A stretch of 64,000 nucleotides of DNA from Paenibacillus qinlingensis (GCF_013204845.1 NZ_JABMKY010000007.1:291731-355730), one strand, 5' to 3'; shown: positions 1 through 9,760, counted from the first letter of the stretch. The notes: a model not told the origin generated them from the letters alone. A program made the numbers and translations.

Positions 1-711
1 GCAGGTACCTTCATCGCTTCCTGTGCTACTCATTTTCTCGCTTGCTCTAATATGGCAGCACAGTGGCTATTCACTAATCAGCGGAGCAAAGTGGTGCTGA
101 TGAAGAATGGAATCGAGAGTGAGCAATTTGCCTACTCGCCATTAATAAGAGAGCAAATAAGACGTGAGCTGCAGCTTCCGCCTGAGGCTTTCGTACTCGG
201 TCATGTTGGCCGATTCAACCATCAGAAGAACCACACCTTTCTCATCGACTTATTTGCCCAATTGAATCGAGAGAAACCTAATACGATGCTTGTACTAGCA
301 GGAGATGGACCACTCCGTGAAGAGATGGAGAGCAAAGTGAAGTCTCTTCATTTGCAGCATAAAGTCAAATTCGTTGGTGTGCGCAGTGATATTGCACATG
401 TACTCCAGGGACTAGATATGTTTGTATTTCCCTCCTTACATGAAGGTTTGCCGGTGACGCTTATTGAGGCACAAGGTGCGGGACTACCTTGCATGATCTC
501 GGATGAGATCACACAGGAAGTGGATATGGGCATTCGATTAGTAGAGCGGTTGCCGCTAGCGGATAAAGAAATTTGGGTTCATCATATGAAGGTTGTGATG
601 GCGAGAAATAAATCTAGGCACATACCCGCTTCATCCTTATCTAACCAGGGGTATGATATCCGGAATACAGCTGCTTGGACTGAAGGTTTTTATCTAGGTA
701 TATCGAGGTGA
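1..711 (+). CDS. GT4 family glycosyltransferase, 5' end outside window
   Basis: The C-terminal part (about 237 residues) of a GT-B fold, GT4-family glycosyltransferase that would add a sugar to a lipid-linked exopolysaccharide repeat unit at the cytoplasmic face. The frame is open from base 1, and the residues before the first internal ATG (position 52) read like the usual ATHFLACS stretch of this family, so the gene starts upstream. Visible family marks are the GHVGRF segment opening the nucleotide-sugar domain, LAGDGPLREE, and the EX7E region FPSLHEGLPVTLIEAQ. Its stop lies 4 bases before the next ATG, so the two are probably co-translated. Position before an epsG-like gene suggests an EpsF-type role; the sugar cannot be told. 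Confidence 0.9.
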   Translation, partial: AGTFIASCATHFLACSNMAAQWLFTNQRSKVVLMKNGIESEQFAYSPLIREQIRRELQLPPEAFVLGHVGRFNHQKNHTFLIDLFAQLNREKPNTMLVLAGDGPLREEMESKVKSLHLQHKVKFVGVRSDIAHVLQGLDMFVFPSLHEGLPVTLIEAQGAGLPCMISDEITQEVDMGIRLVERLPLADKEIWVHHMKVVMARNKSRHIPASSLSNQGYDIRNTAAWTEGFYLGISR

Positions 712-715
712 TGAG

Positions 716-1600
716 ATGACCAAGCTTACTGTTTTTACACCAACGTATAATCGTGCGTATTGTCTGCCGGTTTGTTATGAGCACTTGAAAAAGCAAACCT
801 CGAAAGACTTCGTGTGGCTCATCATTGACGATGGCTCTACAGATGATACACAGCAGGTAGTAGCTGGCTGGATTGCTGAGAACGTCATTCAGATCCGATA
901 CCACCATCAGAATAATCAAGGTATGCATGGCGCGCACAATACAGCCTATCAATTAATAGATACAGAACTAAATGTATGTATTGATTCAGATGACTATATG
1001 CCACCGAATGCGGTAGAACACATTCTTACTTTCTGGAAGAAACACGGCAGCGAGCAGGTTAGCGGTATGATCGGGCTTGATTCCTTTACAGATGGGCGGA
1101 TTATCGGCAGTAAATTGCCAGAATCGCTTAAGCGATCGACGCTTTTTGAATTGTATAGTAAGCATGGCGTGACGGGCGATAAGAAGCTGGTGTATCGAAG
1201 CGAGTTAACGCGAGCGTATCCGTATCCTATTTTCGAAAATGAGAAATACGTGGGTCTAGCGTACAAATATTATAAATTGGATCAACAGTATGAAATGCTC
1301 CTCTTAAACGAAGTTCTTTGTTGCGTTGAATATTTGCCTGATGGGTCCTCGATGAACATGTTGAGGCAGTATCTTAAAAATCCAAAGGGCTTCGCCTTTT
1401 ATCGGAAAGAGCTTATGAAACTCCCCTTAGCAAGTGTAATGTTTAAATTTAAACAATCCATACACTTTGTATCCAGCAGCATAATGGCAGGTAATCGCAG
1501 ATTCATGATGGAAACACCCGCTAAACTCCTCACATTGCTGGCTATCCCTTTTGGCATTTTACTTTATTGGTATGTAAGCAGGAAAACTAGGATCTCATAA
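716..1600 (+). CDS. GT2 family glycosyltransferase
   Basis: A 294-residue GT-A fold family 2 glycosyltransferase. The N-terminus has the typical TVFTPTYNRA strand-turn, then IIDDGSTDDT (nucleotide binding) and, near residue 90, the metal-binding DSDD. The last 25 residues include a hydrophobic stretch (LLTLLAIPFGILLYWY) that may anchor it to the membrane. It follows the GT4 gene after 4 bases and precedes an EpsG-type polymerase, so it should act on the same polysaccharide repeat unit. Donor and acceptor are unknown. Confidence 0.9.
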   Translation: MTKLTVFTPTYNRAYCLPVCYEHLKKQTSKDFVWLIIDDGSTDDTQQVVAGWIAENVIQIRYHHQNNQGMHGAHNTAYQLIDTELNVCIDSDDYMPPNAVEHILTFWKKHGSEQVSGMIGLDSFTDGRIIGSKLPESLKRSTLFELYSKHGVTGDKKLVYRSELTRAYPYPIFENEKYVGLAYKYYKLDQQYEMLLLNEVLCCVEYLPDGSSMNMLRQYLKNPKGFAFYRKELMKLPLASVMFKFKQSIHFVSSSIMAGNRRFMMETPAKLLTLLAIPFGILLYWYVSRKTRIS

Positions 1601-1619
1601 GATTCGAAAGGAACCTCTC

Positions 1620-2693
1620 ATGGCAATTATTTGGCTTAACTTAGTCGTTGTCTATATTGCATCTTACTTTTCCAGACACATAGCCAAGCCTGTGCCTACA
1701 GGGTATGGCCAGTTATGGATGAAGCCTAATCAATGGCTGACGGCTATTGTGATGGTCACGTTCGCATTGATAGCGGGACTTCGTAATAATATCGGCGATA
1801 CGGTTTTTTATATTCACTCTTATAGGATTAGTAATTTTACTTGGGCAGAAGTCATGGCTGAGAAGGATATTGGCTTCGGTATTTTACAAATGATCTTGAA
1901 ATCAATCACAGATAATCCCCAACCGCTCATTTTTATTACGGCATTAGTAACTAACGTACTTATTGTCTATGTCTTGTACAAGTATTCTAAACTTTTTGAA
2001 TTAAGTGTGTATATTTACATAACATCAGGTCTCTATATCGTTTCGATGAATGGAATTCGGCAATTTTTGGCTTCGGCTATTGTATTCGCAGCGACTAAAT
2101 ATTTATTCGAAGGAAATTGGAAAAAGTATTTCCTAGTTGTAGTGTTTGCCTCTTTTTTTCATGGAAGTGCCCTCATCCTGATACCCATTTATTACATTGT
2201 CAGAAGAAAGGCTTGGACATCTTCCACCATCGTGCTTCTCGCAGGTTCAGTCATTTTGATAGTTGGGTACAGTGTGATTTCGAATGCTATTTTCTCGGCC
2301 ATTGCAGATACCCATTATAGTGAGTATCAGAATTTCCAAGAAGGCGGCGCCAACATCATCCGGGTAGCCATAAGTGCGGTACCCTTGATATTTGCCTTTT
2401 TAGGAAGACACAAGCTTAGAGAGATATTTCCATATGGTGATTATGTTGTTAACATGTCGCTATTAAATTTCGTTGTCATGGCTATCGCAACACAAAATTG
2501 GATTTTTGCGCGTTTTACGATCTATTTTGGCTTATACAATGTGATCTTAATGTCATGGGTAATTAGTTTGTTTGCTAAGAAACAACAGAAATTAGTCTAT
2601 TACTTGATCATCGGCTTTTACCTTATCTACTTCTATTATGAAAATGTGGTTACCTTGGACATTATTTACAAAAGTGATTTTCTAAAATTCTAA
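1620..2693 (+). CDS. EpsG family polysaccharide polymerase (membrane protein)
   Basis: A 357-residue polytopic membrane protein with about ten hydrophobic segments. The RNNIGDTVFYIHSY motif after the second helix is characteristic of the EpsG family, thought to polymerise repeat units outside the membrane (Wzy-like role). Order (GT4, GT2, EpsG) resembles epsE-epsF-epsG of the Bacillus biofilm operon. An AAAGGAACC ribosome site sits before the ATG. It is the only polymerase candidate in cluster 1; a different Wzy-like gene serves cluster 2. Confidence 0.85.
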   Translation: MAIIWLNLVVVYIASYFSRHIAKPVPTGYGQLWMKPNQWLTAIVMVTFALIAGLRNNIGDTVFYIHSYRISNFTWAEVMAEKDIGFGILQMILKSITDNPQPLIFITALVTNVLIVYVLYKYSKLFELSVYIYITSGLYIVSMNGIRQFLASAIVFAATKYLFEGNWKKYFLVVVFASFFHGSALILIPIYYIVRRKAWTSSTIVLLAGSVILIVGYSVISNAIFSAIADTHYSEYQNFQEGGANIIRVAISAVPLIFAFLGRHKLREIFPYGDYVVNMSLLNFVVMAIATQNWIFARFTIYFGLYNVILMSWVISLFAKKQQKLVYYLIIGFYLIYFYYENVVTLDIIYKSDFLKF

Positions 2694-2716
2694 GTATCTA
2701 GTAGGAGGGAATCCGA

Positions 2717-3754
2717 ATGTCGATTCTAGTAACAGGTGGAGCTGGCTATATTGGTAGTCACACGTGTGTGGAGTTATTGAATGCGGGGTACGAAATCGTG
2801 GTTGTTGATAATCTTAGCAATAGCAGTTCGGAATCATTAAGTCGAGTAAAGGAACTCACGGGAAAAGACTTTGAGTTCTATCCGATTAATTTGTTGCATC
2901 GACAGGACTTGGAGAGCGTGTTTAAGCGTCATTCGATAGAAGCCGTGATTCATTTAGCTGGACTGAAGGCAGTTGGTGAGTCGGTTTCCTTGCCATTACG
3001 CTATTACCATAATAATATCTCTGGTTCCATTGTGCTTTACGAGCTTATGCAGGAGCATGGTGTGAAGAACATTGTATTTAGTTCTTCGGCTACTGTGTAT
3101 GGGATGTCTGAAAGTGTTCCAATTACTGAAGACTCTCCTCTAGGCGCAACGAATGCCTATGGGCGAACAAAACTGATGATCGAAGAGATGATGAGAGATC
3201 TTCATGTATCAGATCCAACTTGGAGTATCGCACTCCTGCGCTATTTTAACCCGATTGGGGCGCATAGCAGCGGCCGATTAGGTGAAGATCCTAACGGAAT
3301 CCCGAATAATCTGATGCCCTATATCACGCAAGTAGCCGTAGGTGCGCTGAAGGAACTACAGGTGTATGGCAATGATTACGCAACACCAGATGGTACAGGA
3401 GTAAGGGATTATCTCCATGTGGTAGATCTAGCCCGCGGACACTTGAAAGCACTAGAGAAGGTCATCGCAACCACAGGGGTTGAAGCGTACAATCTGGGAA
3501 CGGGACAAGGATATAGTGTATTGGAAATGGTCAATGCTTTTGAACGTGTAACGGGAAGACACGTTCCCTATAAAATAACTTCACGCAGGACTGGCGACAT
3601 CGGTGTATGTTATTCAGATCCAACCAAAGCAGAACGAGAGTTAGGATGGATTGCCTACAAGGGTATTGATGAGATGTGTCTGGATTCGTGGCGTTGGCAA
3701 ACTTACAATCCACAGGGCTATCTAGCGGCGAATGAAGTGGCAGCAAATCTATGA
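2717..3754 (+). CDS. galE: UDP-glucose 4-epimerase
   Basis: Interconverts UDP-glucose and UDP-galactose (possibly the GlcNAc forms) in the cytoplasm, supplying galactose-type donors to the cluster. The 345-residue length fits GalE. The Rossmann glycine motif GGAGYIGSH is at residues 7-15, followed by VVDNLSN. The catalytic SSSATVYG and YGRTK (Tyr-x3-Lys) are present, then RYFNPIGAH and GIPNNLMPYI, typical of GalE. An AGGAGGG ribosome site lies 8 bases before the ATG. It is embedded in the operon rather than in a Leloir gal operon, so a role in polysaccharide supply is likely. Confidence 0.95.
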   Translation: MSILVTGGAGYIGSHTCVELLNAGYEIVVVDNLSNSSSESLSRVKELTGKDFEFYPINLLHRQDLESVFKRHSIEAVIHLAGLKAVGESVSLPLRYYHNNISGSIVLYELMQEHGVKNIVFSSSATVYGMSESVPITEDSPLGATNAYGRTKLMIEEMMRDLHVSDPTWSIALLRYFNPIGAHSSGRLGEDPNGIPNNLMPYITQVAVGALKELQVYGNDYATPDGTGVRDYLHVVDLARGHLKALEKVIATTGVEAYNLGTGQGYSVLEMVNAFERVTGRHVPYKITSRRTGDIGVCYSDPTKAERELGWIAYKGIDEMCLDSWRWQTYNPQGYLAANEVAANL

Positions 3755-3839
3755 ATAAAGCAGATTCAGATTACGAACCAAACTACCCATCAATTCTGTC
3801 ATATCCGCTACATGGGGATGATCTTAAGGAGGAACAGTT

Positions 3840-4811
3840 TTGTCAATCGTTAGTGCATGGAATCTAAAGAGATTTCAGAGTTGGATGGCTCTGTTGCGCC
3901 AAGGCATGGTTGTATCTACGTGGTCAATAAAGGTATTTCGATCAGACCATTTTATATCAACAGAGCCGCAGTATCAACAATTAACCATTCCTAGTTTACA
4001 AGCTTCTGATGTAACTGATGTGCCCGCGGAATTTGTTGCTGATCCATTCATTATCCAGCACGAATCGGACTATTTTCTTTTCTTTGAAATTTTGAATAAG
4101 GCATCTGGCCAAGGGGAAATTGGCGTTGCCACGAGTGCAGATGGCATGACATGGAAATATGGTCGAGTCGTGCTGCGTGAGAAATTCCATTTATCTTATC
4201 CGCAAGTATTTAAACATAATAACGAATACTTCATGCTGCCTGAAACTGCCGAATCGGATCGGGTAATTTTATATAAAGCCAAGAATTTCCCATTTGAATG
4301 GGAGGTACATTGCGATCTGTTGAAGGGTAATTACTTGGATCCATCCATTGTGCAATTTAATGGCAAGTGGTGGATGTTTACAGGAACGGAAGAGGATAAT
4401 TTTCATGTGTTCTATTCAGATGATTTAGAAGGAACCTGGACCGAACATCCTCAAAGTCCAATTATTTCAAATAACGATAAGATTAGTCGGCCAGGAGGAA
4501 GACTGATTATTTCGGATGGATGCGTACATCGATATACGCAAGCGGATTATCCACATTATGGGGAGTCAGTCCGAGTATTTAAAGTAAATAAGTTAACTGA
4601 ACAGGAATATGTGGAAGAAGAAGTTTCTCTTATTTTAAGCGGCTCGAAGGAAGAGAAAGATTGGCGTAAGGATGGCATGCATCACATTGACCAACTTCTG
4701 TGTAAGGATAATCAATGGCTAATTGCGGTGGATGGCCATACGTTTAAAAATATGAATTATATCCTTTGGAAGCTGGATCGAATGAAATCAAAGCTTTTTA
4801 GTCAAGTTTAA
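3840..4811 (+). CDS. Five-bladed beta-propeller protein of polysaccharide loci (GINT1 N-terminal-like)
   Basis: A 323-residue protein with repeated short aromatic/acidic strands ([51 protein letters not shown]), as in glycoside hydrolase 43-like five-bladed propellers and the N-terminal domain of GINT1-type glycosyltransferases. Bacterial versions often sit in polysaccharide loci, sometimes fused to a formyl- or acyltransferase; here the propeller stands alone. The start is a TTG, 8 bases after AAGGAGG; no ATG in frame fits better. It may bind or modify the glycan; the activity is unproven and I do not assign a reaction. Confidence 0.7.
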   Translation: MSIVSAWNLKRFQSWMALLRQGMVVSTWSIKVFRSDHFISTEPQYQQLTIPSLQASDVTDVPAEFVADPFIIQHESDYFLFFEILNKASGQGEIGVATSADGMTWKYGRVVLREKFHLSYPQVFKHNNEYFMLPETAESDRVILYKAKNFPFEWEVHCDLLKGNYLDPSIVQFNGKWWMFTGTEEDNFHVFYSDDLEGTWTEHPQSPIISNNDKISRPGGRLIISDGCVHRYTQADYPHYGESVRVFKVNKLTEQEYVEEEVSLILSGSKEEKDWRKDGMHHIDQLLCKDNQWLIAVDGHTFKNMNYILWKLDRMKSKLFSQV

Positions 4812-4827
4812 TAGGAGTAGAACCATT

Positions 4828-5424
4828 ATGAAAAGAGTATTTGATGTGACTGTTGCGATATCATTATTAGTGCTATTTCTACCAATTATCGGATTCGTTG
4901 CCCTTCTAATTAAGCTGAAACTCGGCTCGCCGATCATCTTTAAGCAGCAAAGACCAGGCTTACATGAAAAGCCAATCAACATCTTAAAGCTGCGAACCAT
5001 GACGGATGCTAGGGACACAGAGGGGAATCTATTACCGGATGCGGTACGATTGACTCCGTTTGGCAGCTTTCTTCGAAGATTCAGTCTGGATGAATTGTTA
5101 CAATTGATCAATGTGATCAAAGGTGATTTAAGTCTAGTTGGGCCAAGGCCATTATTGATGGATTATTTATCCCTGTATTCCGAAGAACAGGCGAAGAGAC
5201 ATCTTGTCCGACCCGGCATTACGGGGTGGGCGCAGGTGCACGGCAGAAATGCGATTTCGTGGGAAGAGAAATTTAAGCTAGATATTTGGTATGTAGAGAA
5301 TAGAAGTTTTATGCTGGACCTCAAAATATTGCTGTTAACGGTGGGCAAAGTCTTGAAATCAGAAGGCGTTAGTCATGGAAACCATGTAACCATGGAGAAA
5401 TTTTCAGGATCAAATTTGTCATGA
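4828..5424 (+). CDS. Small phosphoglycosyl transferase (EpsL/PglC-like)
   Basis: A 198-residue monotopic phosphoglycosyl transferase that would start repeat-unit synthesis by moving a sugar phosphate from a UDP-sugar to undecaprenyl phosphate. It has one N-terminal re-entrant hydrophobic helix (residues 7-28), KQQRPGL, KLRTM, the catalytic Asp-Glu pair in SLDELLQL, the LVGPRP motif and [14 protein letters not shown]. The compact length matches PglC/EpsL rather than the large WbaP class. With the next two genes it forms an EpsL-EpsM-EpsN set, which in Bacillus uses UDP-di-N-acetylbacillosamine. A second enzyme of this family is at 18804. Confidence 0.9.
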   Translation: MKRVFDVTVAISLLVLFLPIIGFVALLIKLKLGSPIIFKQQRPGLHEKPINILKLRTMTDARDTEGNLLPDAVRLTPFGSFLRRFSLDELLQLINVIKGDLSLVGPRPLLMDYLSLYSEEQAKRHLVRPGITGWAQVHGRNAISWEEKFKLDIWYVENRSFMLDLKILLLTVGKVLKSEGVSHGNHVTMEKFSGSNLS

Positions 5425-5428
5425 AGCG

Positions 5429-6073
5429 ATGTGGACATGTGTGAATATTGTTGTGATTGGCGAGGGTGGTCATAGCAAGGTTATCAGGGAAATCATTCGA
5501 TCAAAAAAAGAAAATCAAATTGTAGCAATACTAGATGATAAGTATTCGGAACTCTTTTCCAAAGATGGCCTGTATCAGGGGCCAATCTCCTCAGCGCATC
5601 AATTGCTTGAACTCGGTTTTGAGTTGAAATGGGTGATTGCCATAGGCAATAACGAACGAAGAAAGTCGATTTTCACGAAATTAGACCTACCTCATGAGGA
5701 CTACATAACTATTGTCCACGAGACAGCCGTCATTAGTCCAAGTGCTTCTCTAGGTCATGGCTCCGTCATTATGGCGAATACGGTTATTAATGCAGATGCT
5801 CATGTTGGTCACCATACCATTATAAATACGGGATCCATCGTTGAGCATGATTGTCAGATTGCGGACTATGTTCATCTTGCACCTAAGGCAACATTAACAG
5901 GTGCTGTTGTGATCCAAGAAGGAAGCATGGTAGGAGCAGGAGCAACAATTATCCCTGGGAAACAGGTTGGCGAATGGGCTACAGTTGGAGCCGGAGCTAC
6001 GGTTATCCATGATATTCCCTCCTTTCGAACAGCGGTTGGAACCCCAGCAATACTTATTTCTAAAAAAGAGTGA
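5429..6073 (+). CDS. PglD/EpsM-like sugar N-acetyltransferase
   Basis: A 214-residue protein with an N-terminal nucleotide-sugar binding domain (VNIVVIGEGGHSK) and a left-handed beta-helix of hexapeptide repeats from about residue 90 (VISPSASLGHGSVIMANTVI and on). This is the NeuD/PglD/EpsM layout; such enzymes acetylate the C4 amine of UDP-4-amino sugars made by the neighbouring aminotransferase. The ATG at 5429 has no clear ribosome site. A GTG at 5441 would give MNIVVIGEGGHS, closer to the usual family start, so the first four codons are doubtful. The gene begins 4 bases after the transferase stop. Confidence 0.88.
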   Translation: MWTCVNIVVIGEGGHSKVIREIIRSKKENQIVAILDDKYSELFSKDGLYQGPISSAHQLLELGFELKWVIAIGNNERRKSIFTKLDLPHEDYITIVHETAVISPSASLGHGSVIMANTVINADAHVGHHTIINTGSIVEHDCQIADYVHLAPKATLTGAVVIQEGSMVGAGATIIPGKQVGEWATVGAGATVIHDIPSFRTAVGTPAILISKKE

Positions 6074-6094
6074 ATGAAAGGTGTGGTTGAATTT

Positions 6095-7264
6095 ATGTTT
6101 ACCAACACAAAAAGAATCTATCTTTCTCCCCCACATATGAGTGGTAATGAAATGGCGTTTATCCAGGAGGCTTTTGATACAAATTGGATCGCTCCGCTAG
6201 GCCCGCATGTCGATGCCTTCGAGAAAGAGATTGCAAGCCATGTCGGCCTTGTTGATGCGGCAGCAGTTAGTTCGGGGACAGCAGCCATACACTTAGCCTT
6301 GCGACTATTAGATGTTGCTGAAGGAGATACCGTCTTCTGTTCAAGTCTAACGTTTGTTGCTAGCGCTAATCCGATTGTTTACTTGGGGGCAACACCTGTA
6401 TTCATTGATTCAGAGCCAGAAACATGGAACATGTCTCCACAAGCACTAGAACGTGCATTGTATGAAGCAGCCCGTAATGGAAAATTGCCCAAAGCGATCA
6501 TCGTTGTTAATCTATATGGTCAAAGTGCCAAAATGGACGAAATCGTGGCTTTGTGTAAATTATTTCATGTCCCGATTATTGAAGACGCGGCAGAATCTTT
6601 GGGATCGACCTATAAAGGAAGAGCAAGCGGTTCATTTGGCAAGTTTGGCGTCTATTCCTTCAATGGGAATAAGATTATTTCCACATCAGGCGGAGGCATG
6701 TTGGTATCTAATGATGTGGATGGGCTGAATAAAGCACGCTTTCTAGCTACACAAGCACGTGATTATGCCCTTCATTATCAACATAGTCAAATGGGATACA
6801 ACTATCGGATGAGTAATATATTAGCGGGGGTCGGCCGTGCTCAGCTTGCGGTTTTGGAAGAAAGAGTGATCGCTAGACGGGTTGTATTCGAACGCTATTA
6901 TCACGAGTTAGCCCATTTGCCAGGCATTCAATTTATGCCGGAGCTACCGAATACGCGATCGAATCGTTGGTTGACAGCGTTAACAGTCGATGCGAAAGAA
7001 GCTGGCGTATCCGTGGAGACATTAATAGAACGCTTAGCGGAAGAGAATATTGAGGCTCGTCTCGTATGGAAGCCGCTGCATATGCAGCCTCTATTTGAAG
7101 GGATTGCCTATTATCCGCATAGTGACAACGATAATGTATCAGAGCGATTATTCCAATCAGGTTTATGCCTGCCTTCGGGTTCGAGTATGACAGAAGAAGA
7201 GCAAGATCGCGTTATTACCTGTATTCAGAAATCCATCCTTAAAGCGAAGAGTATCAGTGCTTAG
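6095..7264 (+). CDS. DegT/DnrJ/EryC1 family sugar aminotransferase (EpsN/PglE-like)
   Basis: A 389-residue PLP-dependent aminotransferase of the fold type I sugar class, expected to convert a UDP-4-keto-6-deoxy sugar to the 4-amino form for the preceding acetyltransferase. The PLP lysine is in SFNGNKIISTSGGGML. The N-terminus YLSPPHMSGNE and NWIAPLGPHVD closely match EpsN as I remember it. I chose the ATG at 6095 because AAAGGTG lies 10 bases upstream and it gives the family-like N-terminus; an ATG at 6074 would overlap the previous stop region and has no ribosome site. Last gene of cluster 1. Confidence 0.92.
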   Translation: MFTNTKRIYLSPPHMSGNEMAFIQEAFDTNWIAPLGPHVDAFEKEIASHVGLVDAAAVSSGTAAIHLALRLLDVAEGDTVFCSSLTFVASANPIVYLGATPVFIDSEPETWNMSPQALERALYEAARNGKLPKAIIVVNLYGQSAKMDEIVALCKLFHVPIIEDAAESLGSTYKGRASGSFGKFGVYSFNGNKIISTSGGGMLVSNDVDGLNKARFLATQARDYALHYQHSQMGYNYRMSNILAGVGRAQLAVLEERVIARRVVFERYYHELAHLPGIQFMPELPNTRSNRWLTALTVDAKEAGVSVETLIERLAEENIEARLVWKPLHMQPLFEGIAYYPHSDNDNVSERLFQSGLCLPSGSSMTEEEQDRVITCIQKSILKAKSISA

Positions 7265-7275
7265 CTAGAGTTGGC

Positions 7276-7443
7276 CTATGAATTTCGGTCCATTTTTAAC
7301 CGATGATGAATCATTTTCTGGAATAAAGTTATTTTCATTTGAATGTCTAGACAGTCGCGATAGAGGATATAGTTGTAGTCATGCATGAATTTATGGTACC
7401 TACGTATCACCTTTCTCCATACGTTTATCCAAAATGAAGTCAT
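7276..7443 (-). CDS. Small hypothetical protein (55 aa), antisense to the eps-glmS gap
   Basis: An unrecognised 55-residue ORF in the 290-base gap between the aminotransferase and glmS genes. It starts with ATG after a good GGGAGGAATTC ribosome site about 9 bases upstream and runs MTSFWINVWRKVIRRYHK to a TAG. It is basic, rich in Tyr/His/Trp and could form one amphipathic helix. Its upstream region reaches back to the SinR-type box at 7523-7538, so it may be divergently controlled with glmS. No function is proposed; the ribosome site and uninterrupted frame are the only support. Confidence 0.45.
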   Translation of the reverse strand: MTSFWINVWRKVIRRYHKFMHDYNYILYRDCLDIQMKITLFQKMIHHRLKMDRNS

Positions 7444-7522
7444 GGCATGAATTCCTCCCTTCTGTACAAACGTATGAATAAATAGACAAATCTATTCAGT
7501 TATTCCTAAATACTGACTTATT

Positions 7523-7538
7523 GTTCTTTATTAAGAAT
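7523..7538. promoter_or_regulatory. SinR-type operator box upstream of glmS
   Basis: GTTCTTTATTAAGAAT, an imperfect palindrome (half-sites GTTCTT and AAGAAT), 22 bases before the glmS ATG. The same 16 bases recur at 11853-11868, and close variants occur before sinR (9789-9804, 9812-9827). The half-site matches the GTTCTYT consensus known for Bacillus SinR. A weak promoter upstream (TAGACA, 17 bases, CTAAAT near 7472-7500) would place the box at or after the transcription start. Confidence 0.7.
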
Positions 7539-7560
7539 TTAGATTGGGGAGGTCATGCAA

Positions 7561-9369
7561 ATGTGCGGAATTGTAGGATATATCGGCAGTCAGGATGCGA
7601 AGGAAATACTGGTTAAGGGATTAGAAAAGCTAGAATATCGAGGGTATGATTCCTCGGGTATTGCTATTCTAAATGACAGCGGCCTACATCTGTATAAGGA
7701 AAAAGGTCGGATTGCAGCGCTTCGTGAAGTGATTGATCCGGGGCAAGGGGCACAGGTGGGAATTGGTCACACAAGATGGGCGACACATGGCAAACCAAGT
7801 AAGCGCAATGCACATCCTCACCAAAGTCACCATGGTAGATTCACGGTCGTACATAATGGTGTAATTGAGAATTATCAAGAGTTGAAGGAGCAGTCCCTTG
7901 CTCATATTCCATTCTCCAGTGATACGGATACGGAAGTTATTGTCCAGAAGATGGAGCAGCTTGTGGAAAGTGGATTATCTGTCGAGGATGCTTTTCGGCA
8001 GTTACTTCTAGCCATTAAAGGTTCATACGCTGTTGCTGTATTAGATAGTCAGGATACAGAAACCATTTATGTTGGTAAAAATAAAAGTCCCTTACTCATC
8101 GGGCTTGGCTCCGATTTCCATGTTATTGCAAGCGATGCGATGGCGATGTTGCAGCTTACGAATCAATTCGTCGAATTGATGGATGAAGAGATGGTTATTC
8201 TTCGCCAGCATACCAAGCTCATTAAAAATCTAGATGGTGAAACTGTTCAAAGAAGACCCTTTCAAGTAAAGCTGGACGCCAGCGATATAGAGAAGGGGGT
8301 ATACCCGCACTATATGCTCAAGGAGATTGACGAGCAACCCGTGGTTATTCGCAAAGTGATCTCCAAATATCAGGATGGCCAAGGGGGGATTGCGATTGAT
8401 CCGCAGTTGCATGAACGCGTGGCGTTGGCAGATCGCATCTACATAATCGCCTGTGGAACCAGTTATCACGCTGGATTAGTGGGTAAGCAACTGATTGAGA
8501 AGATTGCGAACATCCCAGTTGAAGCACATATTGCCAGCGAGTTTCTGTATAATAGGCCGATATTGTCCGCGAATCCACTGTTTATCTTTATTTCGCAGAG
8601 CGGCGAAACGGCAGATAGTCGAGGCGTATTGGTTACGATTAAACAGATGGGCTATTCGACCGTCACGATAACAAACGTACCAGGATCAACGTTATCCCGG
8701 GAAGCGGATTATACGTTACTGACGTATGCAGGGCCAGAGATCGCCGTAGCTTCAACGAAAGCTTACACGGCACAAATTGCTGTACTAGCGTTACTTGCCT
8801 TCGATAGCGTAAGAGAGAATAGAGTCGGGCAACATTCGTCCATTAATCCGTTCCATGAGCTGAGTATCGCCGCGAACGCTATGGAAATTCTTATTCATAA
8901 GAAAGAGATGATGGAAGAGGTTGTGTGGCAATATCTCACTTCCTCACGGAATTGCTTTTTTATCGGTCGAGGAGTAGATTATTATGTTGCATTAGAAGGC
9001 GCGTTAAAGCTGAAGGAGATTTCCTACATCCAAGCAGAAGGGTTCGCAGGCGGAGAACTCAAGCATGGCACAATTGCTTTAGTTGAGGAGGGGACACCAG
9101 CCATTGCTCTCATTACACAGTCACATATTCGTGCGAATGTTCGAAGCAATGTGCAAGAAATCATGGCACGCGGAGCCCATGTGTGCATGATTACCATGGA
9201 AGGATCAGAGGAGGGCGGCGATCAGATTGTGCTGCCTGCCGTACATGAGCTGCTAACTCCGCTAGTTTCTGTTATTCCGTTACAATTAATCTCTTATTAT
9301 GCAGCCAAATATCGAGGCTGTGATATTGATAAGCCTAGAAATCTTGCCAAAAGTGTCACTGTGGAGTGA
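7561..9369 (+). CDS. glmS: Glutamine--fructose-6-phosphate aminotransferase (isomerising)
   Basis: Makes glucosamine-6-phosphate from fructose-6-phosphate and glutamine, the first step to UDP-GlcNAc. It is 602 residues long, like other GlmS proteins. The start must be the ATG at 7561, so that Cys2 (MCGIVGYIG) becomes the N-terminal nucleophile; an ATG six bases earlier would block this. The glutaminase domain has YRGYDSSG and HTRWATHG; the two SIS domains follow, with CGTSYHAG and SQSGETADS, ending in [11 protein letters not shown]. No glmS ribozyme is apparent upstream; instead there is a SinR-type box. It is probably a second copy serving matrix polysaccharide synthesis. The downstream SinR-like gene begins 8 bases after its stop. 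Confidence 0.95.
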   Translation: MCGIVGYIGSQDAKEILVKGLEKLEYRGYDSSGIAILNDSGLHLYKEKGRIAALREVIDPGQGAQVGIGHTRWATHGKPSKRNAHPHQSHHGRFTVVHNGVIENYQELKEQSLAHIPFSSDTDTEVIVQKMEQLVESGLSVEDAFRQLLLAIKGSYAVAVLDSQDTETIYVGKNKSPLLIGLGSDFHVIASDAMAMLQLTNQFVELMDEEMVILRQHTKLIKNLDGETVQRRPFQVKLDASDIEKGVYPHYMLKEIDEQPVVIRKVISKYQDGQGGIAIDPQLHERVALADRIYIIACGTSYHAGLVGKQLIEKIANIPVEAHIASEFLYNRPILSANPLFIFISQSGETADSRGVLVTIKQMGYSTVTITNVPGSTLSREADYTLLTYAGPEIAVASTKAYTAQIAVLALLAFDSVRENRVGQHSSINPFHELSIAANAMEILIHKKEMMEEVVWQYLTSSRNCFFIGRGVDYYVALEGALKLKEISYIQAEGFAGGELKHGTIALVEEGTPAIALITQSHIRANVRSNVQEIMARGAHVCMITMEGSEEGGDQIVLPAVHELLTPLVSVIPLQLISYYAAKYRGCDIDKPRNLAKSVTVE

Positions 9370-9377
9370 TGATAACG

Positions 9378-9725
9378 ATGATTGGTCACAATATATCGAG
9401 CATTCGTAAGCAAAGGGGGTATACCTTGTCCGAGCTCTCGGAACGGACGGGTATTTCCAAGTCGTATTTAAGCAACATTGAGAGAAATTTGAAACAAAAT
9501 CCTTCTATTCATGTTATCGAAAAAATTGCTTTGGTTCTCAAGGTTGATCTGAAAATACTTTTGAAAATTGCTGTAGAAGTGGAAACAAACCAACAGTTAG
9601 ATCAGGAGTGGATGGATTTTATTGCGGATCTAAAAAAGTCAGGAATCAAAAAAGAACGGATTCATGAGTTGAAAATATTGATCGAGTTTATGAAATGGCA
9701 TAATGACAAAATAACGAGTGTATGA
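9378..9725 (+). CDS. SinR-like Xre family repressor (paralogue 1)
   Basis: A 115-residue DNA-binding protein with an N-terminal Xre helix-turn-helix (SELSERTGISKSYLSNIERN) nearly identical to SinR, and a diverged C-terminal SinI/SinR multimerisation domain (LDQEWMDFIADLKKSGIKKE, ending in EFMKW). It should bind the same GTTCTTT-type sites and may heterodimerise with SinR or SinI. The start at 9378 gives MIGHNISSIRK as in SinR, with GGAGTGAT upstream; a GTG at 9366 overlaps the glmS stop. It is co-transcribed with glmS, so a SinR target apparently carries its own regulator. It could act as SlrR does in Bacillus subtilis, but this is a guess. Confidence 0.85.
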   Translation: MIGHNISSIRKQRGYTLSELSERTGISKSYLSNIERNLKQNPSIHVIEKIALVLKVDLKILLKIAVEVETNQQLDQEWMDFIADLKKSGIKKERIHELKILIEFMKWHNDKITSV

Positions 9726-9760
9726 TGAGATCTTGGATAACTTATGGATGGTAGAAAGTA

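Noticed and set aside
3751..3867. 38-aa frame (MNKADSDYEPNYPS) overlapping the galE stop
   Set aside because: ATGA overlap is suggestive, but it has no ribosome site and its end lies inside the next gene; it contains that gene's ribosome site.
7265..7560. glmS ribozyme upstream of glmS
   Set aside because: I could not find the conserved core near the ribosome site; noted instead as a finding of absence.
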